Source of the DNA: Micromonospora inyonensis
GTDB lineage: Bacteria > Actinomycetota > Actinomycetes > Mycobacteriales > Micromonosporaceae
Assembly: GCF_900091415.1 (NCBI RefSeq)
Contig: NZ_FMHU01000001.1
Span: forward strand, 2,542,001-2,606,000
Direction: 5' to 3'
Length of the DNA: 64,000 nt
Positions 47,816 through 54,983 of the stretch are shown one piece after another. The position numbers and the translations under genes were made by a program. How positions within the stretch are numbered: the first letter of the stretch is position 1; every line of letters begins with the position of its first letter. The notes beneath the pieces were generated by a model, which saw nothing but the letters and a program-made list of their open reading frames with translations, was not told where the DNA came from and did not search any database.

Positions 47816-49012
47816 TCACGCCGGCACCCGGTCGGTGGCCGGCACGGTGACCCGACCGGCCAGCGTGTTCCGTCCGGCGAGCAGGACGACGACGGTACCG
47901 ACGGTGGCCAGAGCACCGCCGACGGCGGCCCAGGTCGGGGAAGCCCGTTCGATCACCGCACCCGCCACGGCGGCCCCGAGGGCAATGCCACTGGTGAAGA
48001 CGGTGATCAGCCAGGCGAACGCCTCGGTGACGGTGCCCGGCGGGGCGAGCCGGTCCACCAGGACGAAGCTCACGGTCAGCAGCGGGGCGAGGAACAGTCC
48101 GGTAAGGATCATGAGAACGGCCATCAGGGGCGGTGCGGGCAGGAGGATGAGCAGGCCGTAGCCGATCGTCATCCCGCCAGCCAGCAGAAGGCCACGGCGC
48201 GGCAGGGGCATCTCCCAGCGCAACGCTCCATAGCCGAGCGCGCCGACCAGTGCGCCTGCGGCGTTCAGGGCCAGCAACGTCCCCGCGCCACCGGGCAGCC
48301 GGTGCTGCTCGGCATAGAAGATGACCAGGACGTTCAGGGTGCCGATGGCAACGCCGGTGCCGACGAGGCCGGTCAGGAGCACCACGAGACCCCTGCTGCG
48401 CAGCGGGCCCAGCCAGTGTGCGGCACGTTCTTCGGCGCGGTACTCCCGCGAGGGTGCCGCGGTCACCACGATCAGTACACCGAGCGCGCCGAGCAGAGCC
48501 GCCAGCCACAGCGCCATGGCCGGGAACGTGACGGCCACGGTGCCCGCGACCATCAGCGGAGCACCGACGAAGACCAACTCCTGTGCGCCCGCGTCCAGGG
48601 CGTAGGCCCGGTCCAGCCGGGCTGCCGGGAGGATCCTCGGCCAGAGCACCCGCAGGCACGGCTCCAACGGGGGCGTCGCGACGCCTGCCAGTGCCGCCCC
48701 CACCAGCACCCAGGCCGGCTTCCCCGGCACCACACCGATCAACGTGAAGCCCATCCCCGCGAGAACGGCCGTGGGAACGAGCACCTTCGGCTGCCCGACG
48801 TGGTCGACCGCCCGGCCCAGGAGTGGGCCACCAACTGCGGTCGCGATGGCGAACGTTCCGGTGGCGATGCCGACGAACCCGTACGAGGCACCCGCCTCAC
48901 GTAGCGCGAGCGGAATGGCGAGGGTCGCCATCGCGCTGGGCAGTCTGCCTGTCAGGGTGCCCGTCAGCAGCCGCAACACATGCGTGGCGCGCAACAGTTC
49001 CAGATATCCCAT
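47816..49012 (-). CDS. MFS transporter
   Basis: A 398-residue major-facilitator protein with about twelve helices, for example FVGIATGTFAIATAVGGPLL, VLVPTAVLAGMGFTLIGVVP and MAVLMILTGLFLAPLLTVSF. The short loop GRAVDHVGQPKV is the MFS signature between helices 2 and 3. The substrate is unknown; the overall look is of a drug or metabolite exporter. It is transcribed against the nucleoside importer and splits it from cdd, so it may have been inserted. Its codon bias is slightly weaker than that of its neighbours. Confidence 0.9.
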   Translation of the reverse strand: MGYLELLRATHVLRLLTGTLTGRLPSAMATLAIPLALREAGASYGFVGIATGTFAIATAVGGPLLGRAVDHVGQPKVLVPTAVLAGMGFTLIGVVPGKPAWVLVGAALAGVATPPLEPCLRVLWPRILPAARLDRAYALDAGAQELVFVGAPLMVAGTVAVTFPAMALWLAALLGALGVLIVVTAAPSREYRAEERAAHWLGPLRSRGLVVLLTGLVGTGVAIGTLNVLVIFYAEQHRLPGGAGTLLALNAAGALVGALGYGALRWEMPLPRRGLLLAGGMTIGYGLLILLPAPPLMAVLMILTGLFLAPLLTVSFVLVDRLAPPGTVTEAFAWLITVFTSGIALGAAVAGAVIERASPTWAAVGGALATVGTVVVLLAGRNTLAGRVTVPATDRVPA

Positions 49013-49257
49013 ATCTCTGCCTCCCGACTGCTTCCAGCGTTTGCGGCCGATCCAGCCGCAGACGCACGCGAAGCGGCACAGGCGTCGTCAACTGTAGATG
49101 CGGTGGGAGCCCTCGGAGGATGCTCTTCTCTGTGACGTCGGCCGGCTTCCCCCGAGAAGATGGACCGGCACGCTGCCCTACGGTCAACTGTTGCGGACCC
49201 CGGCTCGCCCGTACCGCACCACCGCTGACCCGACCGCAGGTCAACCGGCGGGTACGG

Positions 49258-49263
49258 CAGAAT
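49258..49263 (+). promoter_or_regulatory. Probable -10 box of a leaderless cdd transcript
   Basis: CAGAAT lies 7 nt before the cdd ATG at 49271. No ribosome site is present. It suggests that cdd-deoA is transcribed apart from the importer genes. Confidence 0.4.
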
Positions 49264-49270
49264 CCGGGGC

Positions 49271-49996
49271 ATGGACATCGACTGGGAACGGCTGCGTGCC
49301 GCCGCCACCGAGGTCATGCGGCACGCGTACGTGCCCTACTCGCGTTTCCCGGTCGGGGCCGCCGCCCTGGTCGACGACGGCCGGGTGGTGGTCGGCTGCA
49401 ACGTCGAGAACGCCGCGTACGGCGTGGTGCTCTGCGCCGAGTGCGGGGTGGTCTCCGCGCTGCACTCCTCCGGTGGCGGGCGGCTGCTCGCCCTCTCCTG
49501 CGTGGACGCCACCGGCGAACCGCTGATGCCGTGCGGCCGGTGCCGGCAGCTGCTCTGGGAGCACGGCGGCCCGGAGTGCCTCATCGAGGCGAAGGGCGGC
49601 CCGCTGCGGATGGCCGAGCTGCTGCCGCACGCGTTCGACGTGAACGACCTGGAGGCGGTGGTCGGCGAGGCTCCGGTGCCGGTGGTGCCGGAGCGGCTGG
49701 CCGCCTGGCGGGGCCGGGGGACCGTCTTCGTGCATCCCGACCTCGACGCCGGGCAGCAGGTCTGGACGGCGTACTGGGAACGGTCGGCCGGCGACGACGT
49801 CGGCGCCGAGACCGGCGTGCTGGAGGAGGCCCCGAACTGGGACGACCCGGCTGCGGCGATCACCTGGGGGCTCGCCCGGACGCCCCGGGTGGTGGTGGTC
49901 GACGCGGGCGGCACCATCTACTGGGCCGGCGAGGGCGAACCACCGGTGGAGATCCCGGTCCGGTGGCCCGGCGAGTCCGAAGGAGAAGAGCGATGA
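49271..49996 (+). CDS. cdd: Cytidine deaminase with extra C-terminal domain
   Basis: A 241-residue protein. Residues 1-130 are a complete cytidine deaminase: AYVPYSRFPVGAAALVDDGR, NVENAAYGVVLCAECGVVSA with the zinc Cys and catalytic Glu, and MPCGRCRQLLWEHGG with two zinc cysteines. Stand-alone enzymes are about 130 residues. Here about 110 more follow: RGRGTVFVHPDLDAGQQVWT, then WDDPAAAITWGLARTPRVVV and DAGGTIYWAGEGEPP. I do not recognise this part. It has no membrane segment and ends Glu-rich. The stop overlaps the deoA ATG (ATGA). It deaminates cytidine and deoxycytidine to uridine forms in salvage. Confidence 0.92.
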   Translation: MDIDWERLRAAATEVMRHAYVPYSRFPVGAAALVDDGRVVVGCNVENAAYGVVLCAECGVVSALHSSGGGRLLALSCVDATGEPLMPCGRCRQLLWEHGGPECLIEAKGGPLRMAELLPHAFDVNDLEAVVGEAPVPVVPERLAAWRGRGTVFVHPDLDAGQQVWTAYWERSAGDDVGAETGVLEEAPNWDDPAAAITWGLARTPRVVVVDAGGTIYWAGEGEPPVEIPVRWPGESEGEER

Positions 49997-51273
49997 GCGG
50001 GTTCGCGGCAGTCGACGTCATCCGCGCCAAGCGGGACGGCGGGGTGCTCTCCGACGCGCAGATCGACTGGGTGGTCGACGCGTACACCCGGGGGCTGGTG
50101 GCCGACGAGCAGATGTCCGCGCTGGCCATGGCGATCCTGCTACGCGGCATGACCGCCCCGGAGATCGCCCGCTGGACGGCCGCGATGATCGCCAGCGGCG
50201 AGCGGCTGGACCTCTCCGCCGTCGACCGGCCCACGGTGGACAAGCACTCCACCGGCGGCGTCGGTGACAAGATCACCCTGCCGCTGACCCCGCTCGTCGC
50301 GGCCTGCGGCGCGGCGGTGCCGCAGCTCTCCGGGCGGGGCCTGGGACACACCGGAGGCACCCTCGACAAGCTGGAGTCCATCCCAGGCTGGCGGGCCGCG
50401 CTGAGCAACGACGAGTTCATCGCCCAGCTCCGCGACGTCGGCGCGGTGATCTGCGCCGCCGGGGAGGGACTCGCCCCGGCCGACCGCAAGCTCTACGCCC
50501 TGCGCGACGTCACCGGCACCGTCGAGGCCATCCCGCTGATCGCCAGCTCGATCATGAGCAAGAAGATCGCCGAGGGCACCGGCGCGCTGGTGCTCGACGT
50601 GAAGGTCGGCTCCGGGGCGTTCATGAAGTCCGTCGACGACGCCCGCGAGCTGGCCCGCACCATGGTCGAGCTGGGCGGCGCGCACGGCGTGCGGACCGTC
50701 GCCCTGCTCACCGACATGTCCACCCCGCTCGGTCTGGCGGTCGGCAACGCCGTCGAGGTGACCGAATCGGTGGAGGTGCTCGCCGGGGGCGGCCCCGCCG
50801 ACGTCGTCGAGCTGACCCTGGCCCTGGCCCGGGAGATGCTCGACGCCGCCGGCCTGCCGGACGCCGACCCGGCCGCCGCGCTGCGGAACGGTCGGGCGAT
50901 GGACTCCTGGCGGGCGATGGTCCGGGCGCAGGGCGGTGACCCGGACGCCCCGATGCCGAAGGCCGACGAGGTCGAGGTGGTCCGCGCCGACGCCGACGGG
51001 TTCGTCGCGGCCGTGGACGCGTACGCGGTCGGGGTGGCCGCGTGGCGGCTCGGCGCGGGCCGGGCCCGCAAGGAGGACCCGGTCAGCGTCCCGGCCGGGG
51101 TGGTGCTGCACAAGCGCCCCGGCGATCCGGTCCGGGCCGGCGACCCCCTCTACGAGCTGCGCGCCTCCGACGCCGGCCGGATCCCGGCCGCGCTGGCCGA
51201 GGCGGCGGGGGCGGTCCGGATCACCCCGACCGCGCCGGCGGCGACGCCGCTGGTGATCGAGCGGATCGCCTGA
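49993..51273 (+). CDS. deoA: Thymidine/pyrimidine-nucleoside phosphorylase
   Basis: A 426-residue phosphorylase splitting thymidine (and perhaps uridine) into base and sugar 1-phosphate. The family signature is SGRGLGHTGGTLDKLESIPG; other motifs are DKHSTGGVGDKITLPLTPLV and IASSIMSKKIAEGTGALVLD, which contain the phosphate and substrate contacts. ATG 49993 overlaps the cdd stop. Together with cdd it degrades pyrimidine nucleosides brought in by the neighbouring importer. Confidence 0.96.
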   Translation: MSGFAAVDVIRAKRDGGVLSDAQIDWVVDAYTRGLVADEQMSALAMAILLRGMTAPEIARWTAAMIASGERLDLSAVDRPTVDKHSTGGVGDKITLPLTPLVAACGAAVPQLSGRGLGHTGGTLDKLESIPGWRAALSNDEFIAQLRDVGAVICAAGEGLAPADRKLYALRDVTGTVEAIPLIASSIMSKKIAEGTGALVLDVKVGSGAFMKSVDDARELARTMVELGGAHGVRTVALLTDMSTPLGLAVGNAVEVTESVEVLAGGGPADVVELTLALAREMLDAAGLPDADPAAALRNGRAMDSWRAMVRAQGGDPDAPMPKADEVEVVRADADGFVAAVDAYAVGVAAWRLGAGRARKEDPVSVPAGVVLHKRPGDPVRAGDPLYELRASDAGRIPAALAEAAGAVRITPTAPAATPLVIERIA

Positions 51274-51288
51274 GGCGGGCGGGCCGAG

Positions 51289-51972
51289 GTGACCGCCGTA
51301 CCCGTACCCGATCCGGGGGCCGTCCGTGAGGCGAGCCTCGACGAGCTGGGCCGGCTCGGACTGCCCCTGCCGCCGGAGAACTTCCCGCTGGTGTGGGAGT
51401 CGGGGGACGAGGTCGAGCTGCGGCCGACCGTGGAGGTCGAGGCGCGGATCGCCGTACTCCACCTGATCCTGGCCCGCTGCTTCGGGATGTCCACCGAGGC
51501 GGCGATGAGCTGGCTGCTCGCCTCGCGGCTGGTGGACTCGGTCACCCCACCGGAATGGGACTTCGTCACCGCCGGCAAGGGCGACCACCGGTCGTTCGTC
51601 CTGCACCACGACGCCCTCTTCGCGCTGACCTGGGTGCTCGGCCTGACCAGGCAGCTCGACCCGTCCCTGCCGGTCGACCAGGACCTGGTCGCGAAGTTGC
51701 CGAACATCGTCGGCGGGGAGACCTTCGACAGGTGGCGGGGACGGCTGCTCGTCGCCCCGCAGCATCCGGCCGACGCGGCGGCCCTGCTGGACCTGCACTA
51801 CTGCCTGGACTGGGCGTACCTGAAGTCGGAGCGGGAAGGGCTGCCGCTGCCGGGGGAGATCGACTCGCACTCCATCGGGCAGCGACGGTGGGCGCTGGAG
51901 TGGGCCGTGGTGCTGCGCGGCCAGTACCACGACCCGCCCCCGGGGTGGGAAGAGGTCGACCTCTCCACCTGA
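51289..51972 (+). CDS. DUF4272-like protein
   Basis: A 227-residue soluble protein. The segments VEARIAVLHLILARCFGMST, WLLASRLVDSVTPPEWDFV and FALTWVLGLTRQLDPSLPVD fit the DUF4272 pattern (helical, with conserved Trp and Glu), as does LHYCLDWAYLKSEREG. Function is unknown. It starts 15 bp after deoA (GTG or neighbouring start) and so is likely in the same transcript, but a role in nucleoside metabolism is not shown. Confidence 0.7.
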   Translation: MTAVPVPDPGAVREASLDELGRLGLPLPPENFPLVWESGDEVELRPTVEVEARIAVLHLILARCFGMSTEAAMSWLLASRLVDSVTPPEWDFVTAGKGDHRSFVLHHDALFALTWVLGLTRQLDPSLPVDQDLVAKLPNIVGGETFDRWRGRLLVAPQHPADAAALLDLHYCLDWAYLKSEREGLPLPGEIDSHSIGQRRWALEWAVVLRGQYHDPPPGWEEVDLST

Positions 51973-51998
51973 GACCGCCGACCGGCTCCCCGGGACGC

Positions 51999-52041
51999 CC
52001 GGCTCTCTGCTCGGGCCGCCCGGTCCGGCTCTCTGCTCGGG
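51999..52041. repeat. 17-bp direct repeat between convergent genes
   Basis: ccggctctctgctcggg occurs at 51999-52015 and 52025-52041, a 26-bp period, in the gap between the DUF4272 gene and the convergent rlmA-like gene. Confidence 0.6.
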
Positions 52042-52074
52042 GCGGTCGACGGTTCCGCTCGGGACGGTCGTCGG

Positions 52075-53028
52075 TCAGGCCGGGCGGTAGCGGGACAGCT
52101 GGACGGCGGCGGTCACCGTGACCGGCTCGGCCAGGGCGGCGATCCGCGCGGCGATCCGGGCCGGCTCGGTGTGCCAGGCGCTCGGCCCCATCCCCACCAG
52201 CGTCTCGACCTCCGACCGGGTCAGCGTGAGCCGCGCCCGGTGTTGCGTGGTGCCGATCCCGGTGAAGTGGCCGGCCAGGCTGCCGGCCACCCGCTCGGCC
52301 TTCGCCGGGTCCACCCGCAGCAGGTCGAGCGCGTCGACCAGTTCGGCCAGATGATCCGCGACCGGCGTGACCACCAGCAGCGTGCCGGTCGGGTCGAGGA
52401 CGCGGCGGAACTCCGCCCCGTTGCGGGGGGCGAAGACGTTCACCAGCACGGCCACCGAGGCATCAGCCAGCGGAAGCCGTTGCCAGGTGTCGGCGAGTGC
52501 CGCGCCGGCCCGGGGGTGGGCGCGGGCCGCGCGGCGCAACGCCGGCTTCGAGACGTCGAGCGCCAGGCCCACGGCGTCGGGCAGCGCCGCCAGCACCGCG
52601 GCCAGGTGCCGGCCGGTGCCCGCCCCCGGCTCCACCACCAGCGGGTACGCCCCACCGGCCGGCACCGTGTCGGTCGGTGTCGGCCGAGCCGGGGCCGGGT
52701 CGGTCGGCGTCGCCCGGTCGGTCGGCGTTCCGGTGCTCGGCCGGTGGTCGGCCAGTGCCCGTGCGGCGGCGTCGGCGAGCGCCGACGAGACCACGTCGTA
52801 GTGTCCGGCAGCGAGGAAGTCCGCCCGGGCGGCGACCATCGCGGCACTGTCCCCGGTGTGCGGGGTGCGCCCGGCCAGCAGGTTCACGTACCCCTGGCGG
52901 GCGATGTCGAAGCTGTGGCCGCGTGGGCAGCGCAGGGCCTGCGCGGTGCCGGCGGTGGCCGACGCGAGCGACCCGGCGCAGACCGGACAGCGCAGCCGGC
53001 TGACGATCTCCGGATCCACGGAGGCCAT
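52075..53028 (-). CDS. RlmA-type 23S rRNA (guanine-N1) methyltransferase-like protein
   Basis: A 317-residue SAM-dependent methyltransferase. The N-terminal zinc ribbon (RLRCPVCAGSL and ALRCPRGHSFDIARQGYVNL) and the SAM motif VVEPGAGTGRHLAAVL match the RlmA/TlrB group, which methylates G745 or G748 in helix 35 of 23S rRNA. NVFAPRNGAEFRRVLDPTG is also typical. The Thr/Pro/Asp-rich segment near residues 110-140 is an unusual insert. ATG 53028 gives the canonical start just before the zinc ribbon. In TlrB producers it gives macrolide resistance, but housekeeping function is as likely. Confidence 0.85.
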   Translation of the reverse strand: MASVDPEIVSRLRCPVCAGSLASATAGTAQALRCPRGHSFDIARQGYVNLLAGRTPHTGDSAAMVAARADFLAAGHYDVVSSALADAAARALADHRPSTGTPTDRATPTDPAPARPTPTDTVPAGGAYPLVVEPGAGTGRHLAAVLAALPDAVGLALDVSKPALRRAARAHPRAGAALADTWQRLPLADASVAVLVNVFAPRNGAEFRRVLDPTGTLLVVTPVADHLAELVDALDLLRVDPAKAERVAGSLAGHFTGIGTTQHRARLTLTRSEVETLVGMGPSAWHTEPARIAARIAALAEPVTVTAAVQLSRYRPA

Positions 53029-53052
53029 CGTACGGTCCGTGCGGCGGCTGAC

Positions 53053-53058
53053 TAGTGT
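53053..53058 (+). promoter_or_regulatory. Probable -10 box of a leaderless add transcript
   Basis: TAGTGT lies 6 nt before the add ATG at 53065. The gap to the divergent methyltransferase start is only 36 bp, so the two promoters must overlap around the actagt palindrome at 53051-53056. Confidence 0.45.
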
Positions 53059-53064
53059 CTGAGC

Positions 53065-54144
53065 ATGGTCGCGATCGGATACGAGGACATCGTCAAGGTC
53101 CCGAAGGCGTTGCTGCACGATCACCTCGACGGCGGCCTGCGGCCGGCGACGGTGGTCGAGCTGGCCGCCGAGGTGGGCCACGAGCTGCCCACCACCGACC
53201 CGGAGGCGCTGGGCCGGTGGTTCGTCGAGGCGGCGGACTCCGGCTCACTGGAGCGTTACCTGGAGACCTTCGCCCACACGGTGTCGGTCATGCAGACCGC
53301 TTCGGCGTTGACCCGGGTGGCCCGGGAGTGCGCGCTCGACCTGGCCGCCGACGGGGTGGTCTACGCCGAGGTGCGGTTCGCACCCGAGCAGCACCTGGAG
53401 CAGGACCTCACCCTCGACCAGGTGGTCGAGGCGGTGCTCGCCGGTTTCGCCGAGGGCAGTGAGCTGGCCGCCCGTGCCGGCACCCCGATCCGGGTCGGCA
53501 CGCTGCTCACCGCGATGCGGCACGCCGCCCGGTCGCAGGAGATCGCCGAGCTGGCCGTCCGGCACCGGGACACCGGCGTGGTCGGCTTCGACATCGCCGG
53601 TGCCGAGGCGGGCTTCCCGCCCACCCGGCACCTGGACGCCTTCGAGTACCTCCAGCGGGAGAACTTCCACTTCACCATCCACGCCGGTGAGGCGTTCGGC
53701 CTGCCGTCGATCTGGCAGGCGATCCAGTGGTGCGGCGCGGACCGCCTCGGGCACGGGGTGCGGATCGTCGACGACATCACCGTCGGCGACGACCATCCGC
53801 AGCTCGGCCGGCTGGCCGCGTACGTGCGGGACAAGCGGATCCCGCTGGAGCTGTGCCCGTCGTCCAACGTGCAGACCGGTGCCGCGCCGTCGATCGGCGA
53901 ACACCCGATCGGCCTCCTGCGCGACCTGCGGTTCCGGGTCACGGTCAACACCGACAACCGACTGATGAGCGGCACCTCGATGTCGCGGGAGATGGCGCTG
54001 CTGGTGGACGCCTTCGGCTACGGCTGGAAGGAACTCCAGTGGTTCACCATCAACGCGATGAAGAGCGCCTTCATCCCGTTCGACGAGCGGCTCAGGATCA
54101 TCGACGACGTCATCAAGCCGGCGTACGCGAAGCTGCTCTCCTGA
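53065..54144 (+). CDS. add: Adenosine deaminase
   Basis: A 359-residue TIM-barrel metal enzyme converting adenosine to inosine. The zinc His pair is [10 protein letters not shown] near the N-terminus; [20 protein letters not shown] carries the His and catalytic Glu, and [12 protein letters not shown] and [16 protein letters not shown] supply the final His-region and Asp. It completes a set of nucleoside-breakdown genes behind the importer. ATG 53065 is supported by the leaderless promoter box. Confidence 0.96.
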   Translation: MVAIGYEDIVKVPKALLHDHLDGGLRPATVVELAAEVGHELPTTDPEALGRWFVEAADSGSLERYLETFAHTVSVMQTASALTRVARECALDLAADGVVYAEVRFAPEQHLEQDLTLDQVVEAVLAGFAEGSELAARAGTPIRVGTLLTAMRHAARSQEIAELAVRHRDTGVVGFDIAGAEAGFPPTRHLDAFEYLQRENFHFTIHAGEAFGLPSIWQAIQWCGADRLGHGVRIVDDITVGDDHPQLGRLAAYVRDKRIPLELCPSSNVQTGAAPSIGEHPIGLLRDLRFRVTVNTDNRLMSGTSMSREMALLVDAFGYGWKELQWFTINAMKSAFIPFDERLRIIDDVIKPAYAKLLS

Positions 54145-54179
54145 GCCCGGCCGCCCGCCCGGTGGCGGCCGGGTGGGGC

Positions 54180-54785
54180 TCAGGGTTGGTGCGGGTGGCC
54201 GGAGAGCAACGCGGCCACCCGCCGCAACACCTCCCGTGCCTTCGCCGCCTCCGCGCCCAGTCCGGTCTGCCGGCGCAACACCGCGGGTTCCTCGCGCAGC
54301 AACGTCAGGCCGCGGCGGAGGAGCACCCGCGGTGCCTTGCGCTGTTCCGCCAGGTCCCGGCTCAGGCGGCGGACGAAAGTCGCGCCACGCGGCCGGCGAA
54401 GAGCGTATGCACCGGCGAGAAGGCCCAGCTCACGGCATTCGGCGACGATCTCGGCGGCGAAAATCCCTTCGGCGACGAAGAATGGCGACCCGGCGAGATC
54501 GAATGTCCGGGTGGCTACTCGACGGTCTTCGCCGATCGCATAAACCGGCACTTCGGCCTTGCCGTCGTGAGCCAGTCGAGCAATGGTTTCCACGGCGGAC
54601 CCGGCATCCCAGGCGTGCGGCGAATCCCAGTCGATTCGGCCGTGTCGGCGGGGCAACGTAGGATCGTCGCCATTCTTGTAGAAATCGTCCAGGCAGAGCA
54701 CCGGAAGTCCGGTTCGGTGCGCGATGTAGGACTTTCCGGAGCCCGAAGGGCCGGCGAGCAGGACGACACGGTGCGGGGTTTCCAT
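54180..54785 (-). CDS. Uridine kinase-like P-loop protein
   Basis: A 201-residue P-loop kinase. Walker A is LAGPSGSGKSYIAHRT; LPVLCLDDFYKNGDDPTLPR and GRIDWDSPHAWDAGSA resemble uridine kinase, with the substrate Asp in LDDFYKNGDD. VAEGIFAAEIV is the Walker-B-like segment. The C-terminal part is Arg-rich. It is convergent with add and would salvage uridine. GC drops in the 5' half. The start at 54785 is the first ATG. Confidence 0.85.
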   Translation of the reverse strand: METPHRVVLLAGPSGSGKSYIAHRTGLPVLCLDDFYKNGDDPTLPRRHGRIDWDSPHAWDAGSAVETIARLAHDGKAEVPVYAIGEDRRVATRTFDLAGSPFFVAEGIFAAEIVAECRELGLLAGAYALRRPRGATFVRRLSRDLAEQRKAPRVLLRRGLTLLREEPAVLRRQTGLGAEAAKAREVLRRVAALLSGHPHQP

Positions 54786-54979
54786 TACGGTAGGTGACTC
54801 CGGCCAGACGGGCTGCGATCAAACTGTCTCAACATCTCATCACACTCCCGGCGAGGGACAACCTGGGCTTTCTCTTTGAGAGGCGGCGTGATGGAATCTC
54901 GGAGGTCCGACCCGTCGGGTCGGTCGCTGGGCGTTGCCCGGAGCAACGCGGCGGATGCTGAGATCGCGAGGGCGGTGAC
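54786..54979. promoter_or_regulatory. Divergent region upstream of the conservon
   Basis: A 194-bp gap of lower GC between the uridine-kinase-like gene and the sensor kinase. Its right half contains the 30-codon ORF. The A/T-rich stretch 54818-54845 (gcgatcaaactgtctcaaca) is a likely promoter region. Confidence 0.4.
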
Positions 54980-54983
54980 GTGA
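54891..54983 (+). CDS. Short ORF coupled to the sensor kinase, 30 codons
   Basis: ATG 54891 follows gagagg (54878-54883) by 7 nt and opens a 30-residue frame, starting MESRRSDPSGRSLGVARS and ending at TGA 54981-54983. The stop overlaps the kinase GTG (GTGA at 54980). It is in a different frame from the kinase. The placement and ribosome site suggest a translated leader peptide coupling into the kinase gene. I know of no family for it. Confidence 0.45.
   Translation: MESRRSDPSGRSLGVARSNAADAEIARAVT

Noticed and set aside
52075..53181. Extended start of the rlmA-like gene at 53181
   Set aside because: The extension runs into the add coding region on the other strand; ATG 53028 sits right before the zinc ribbon.
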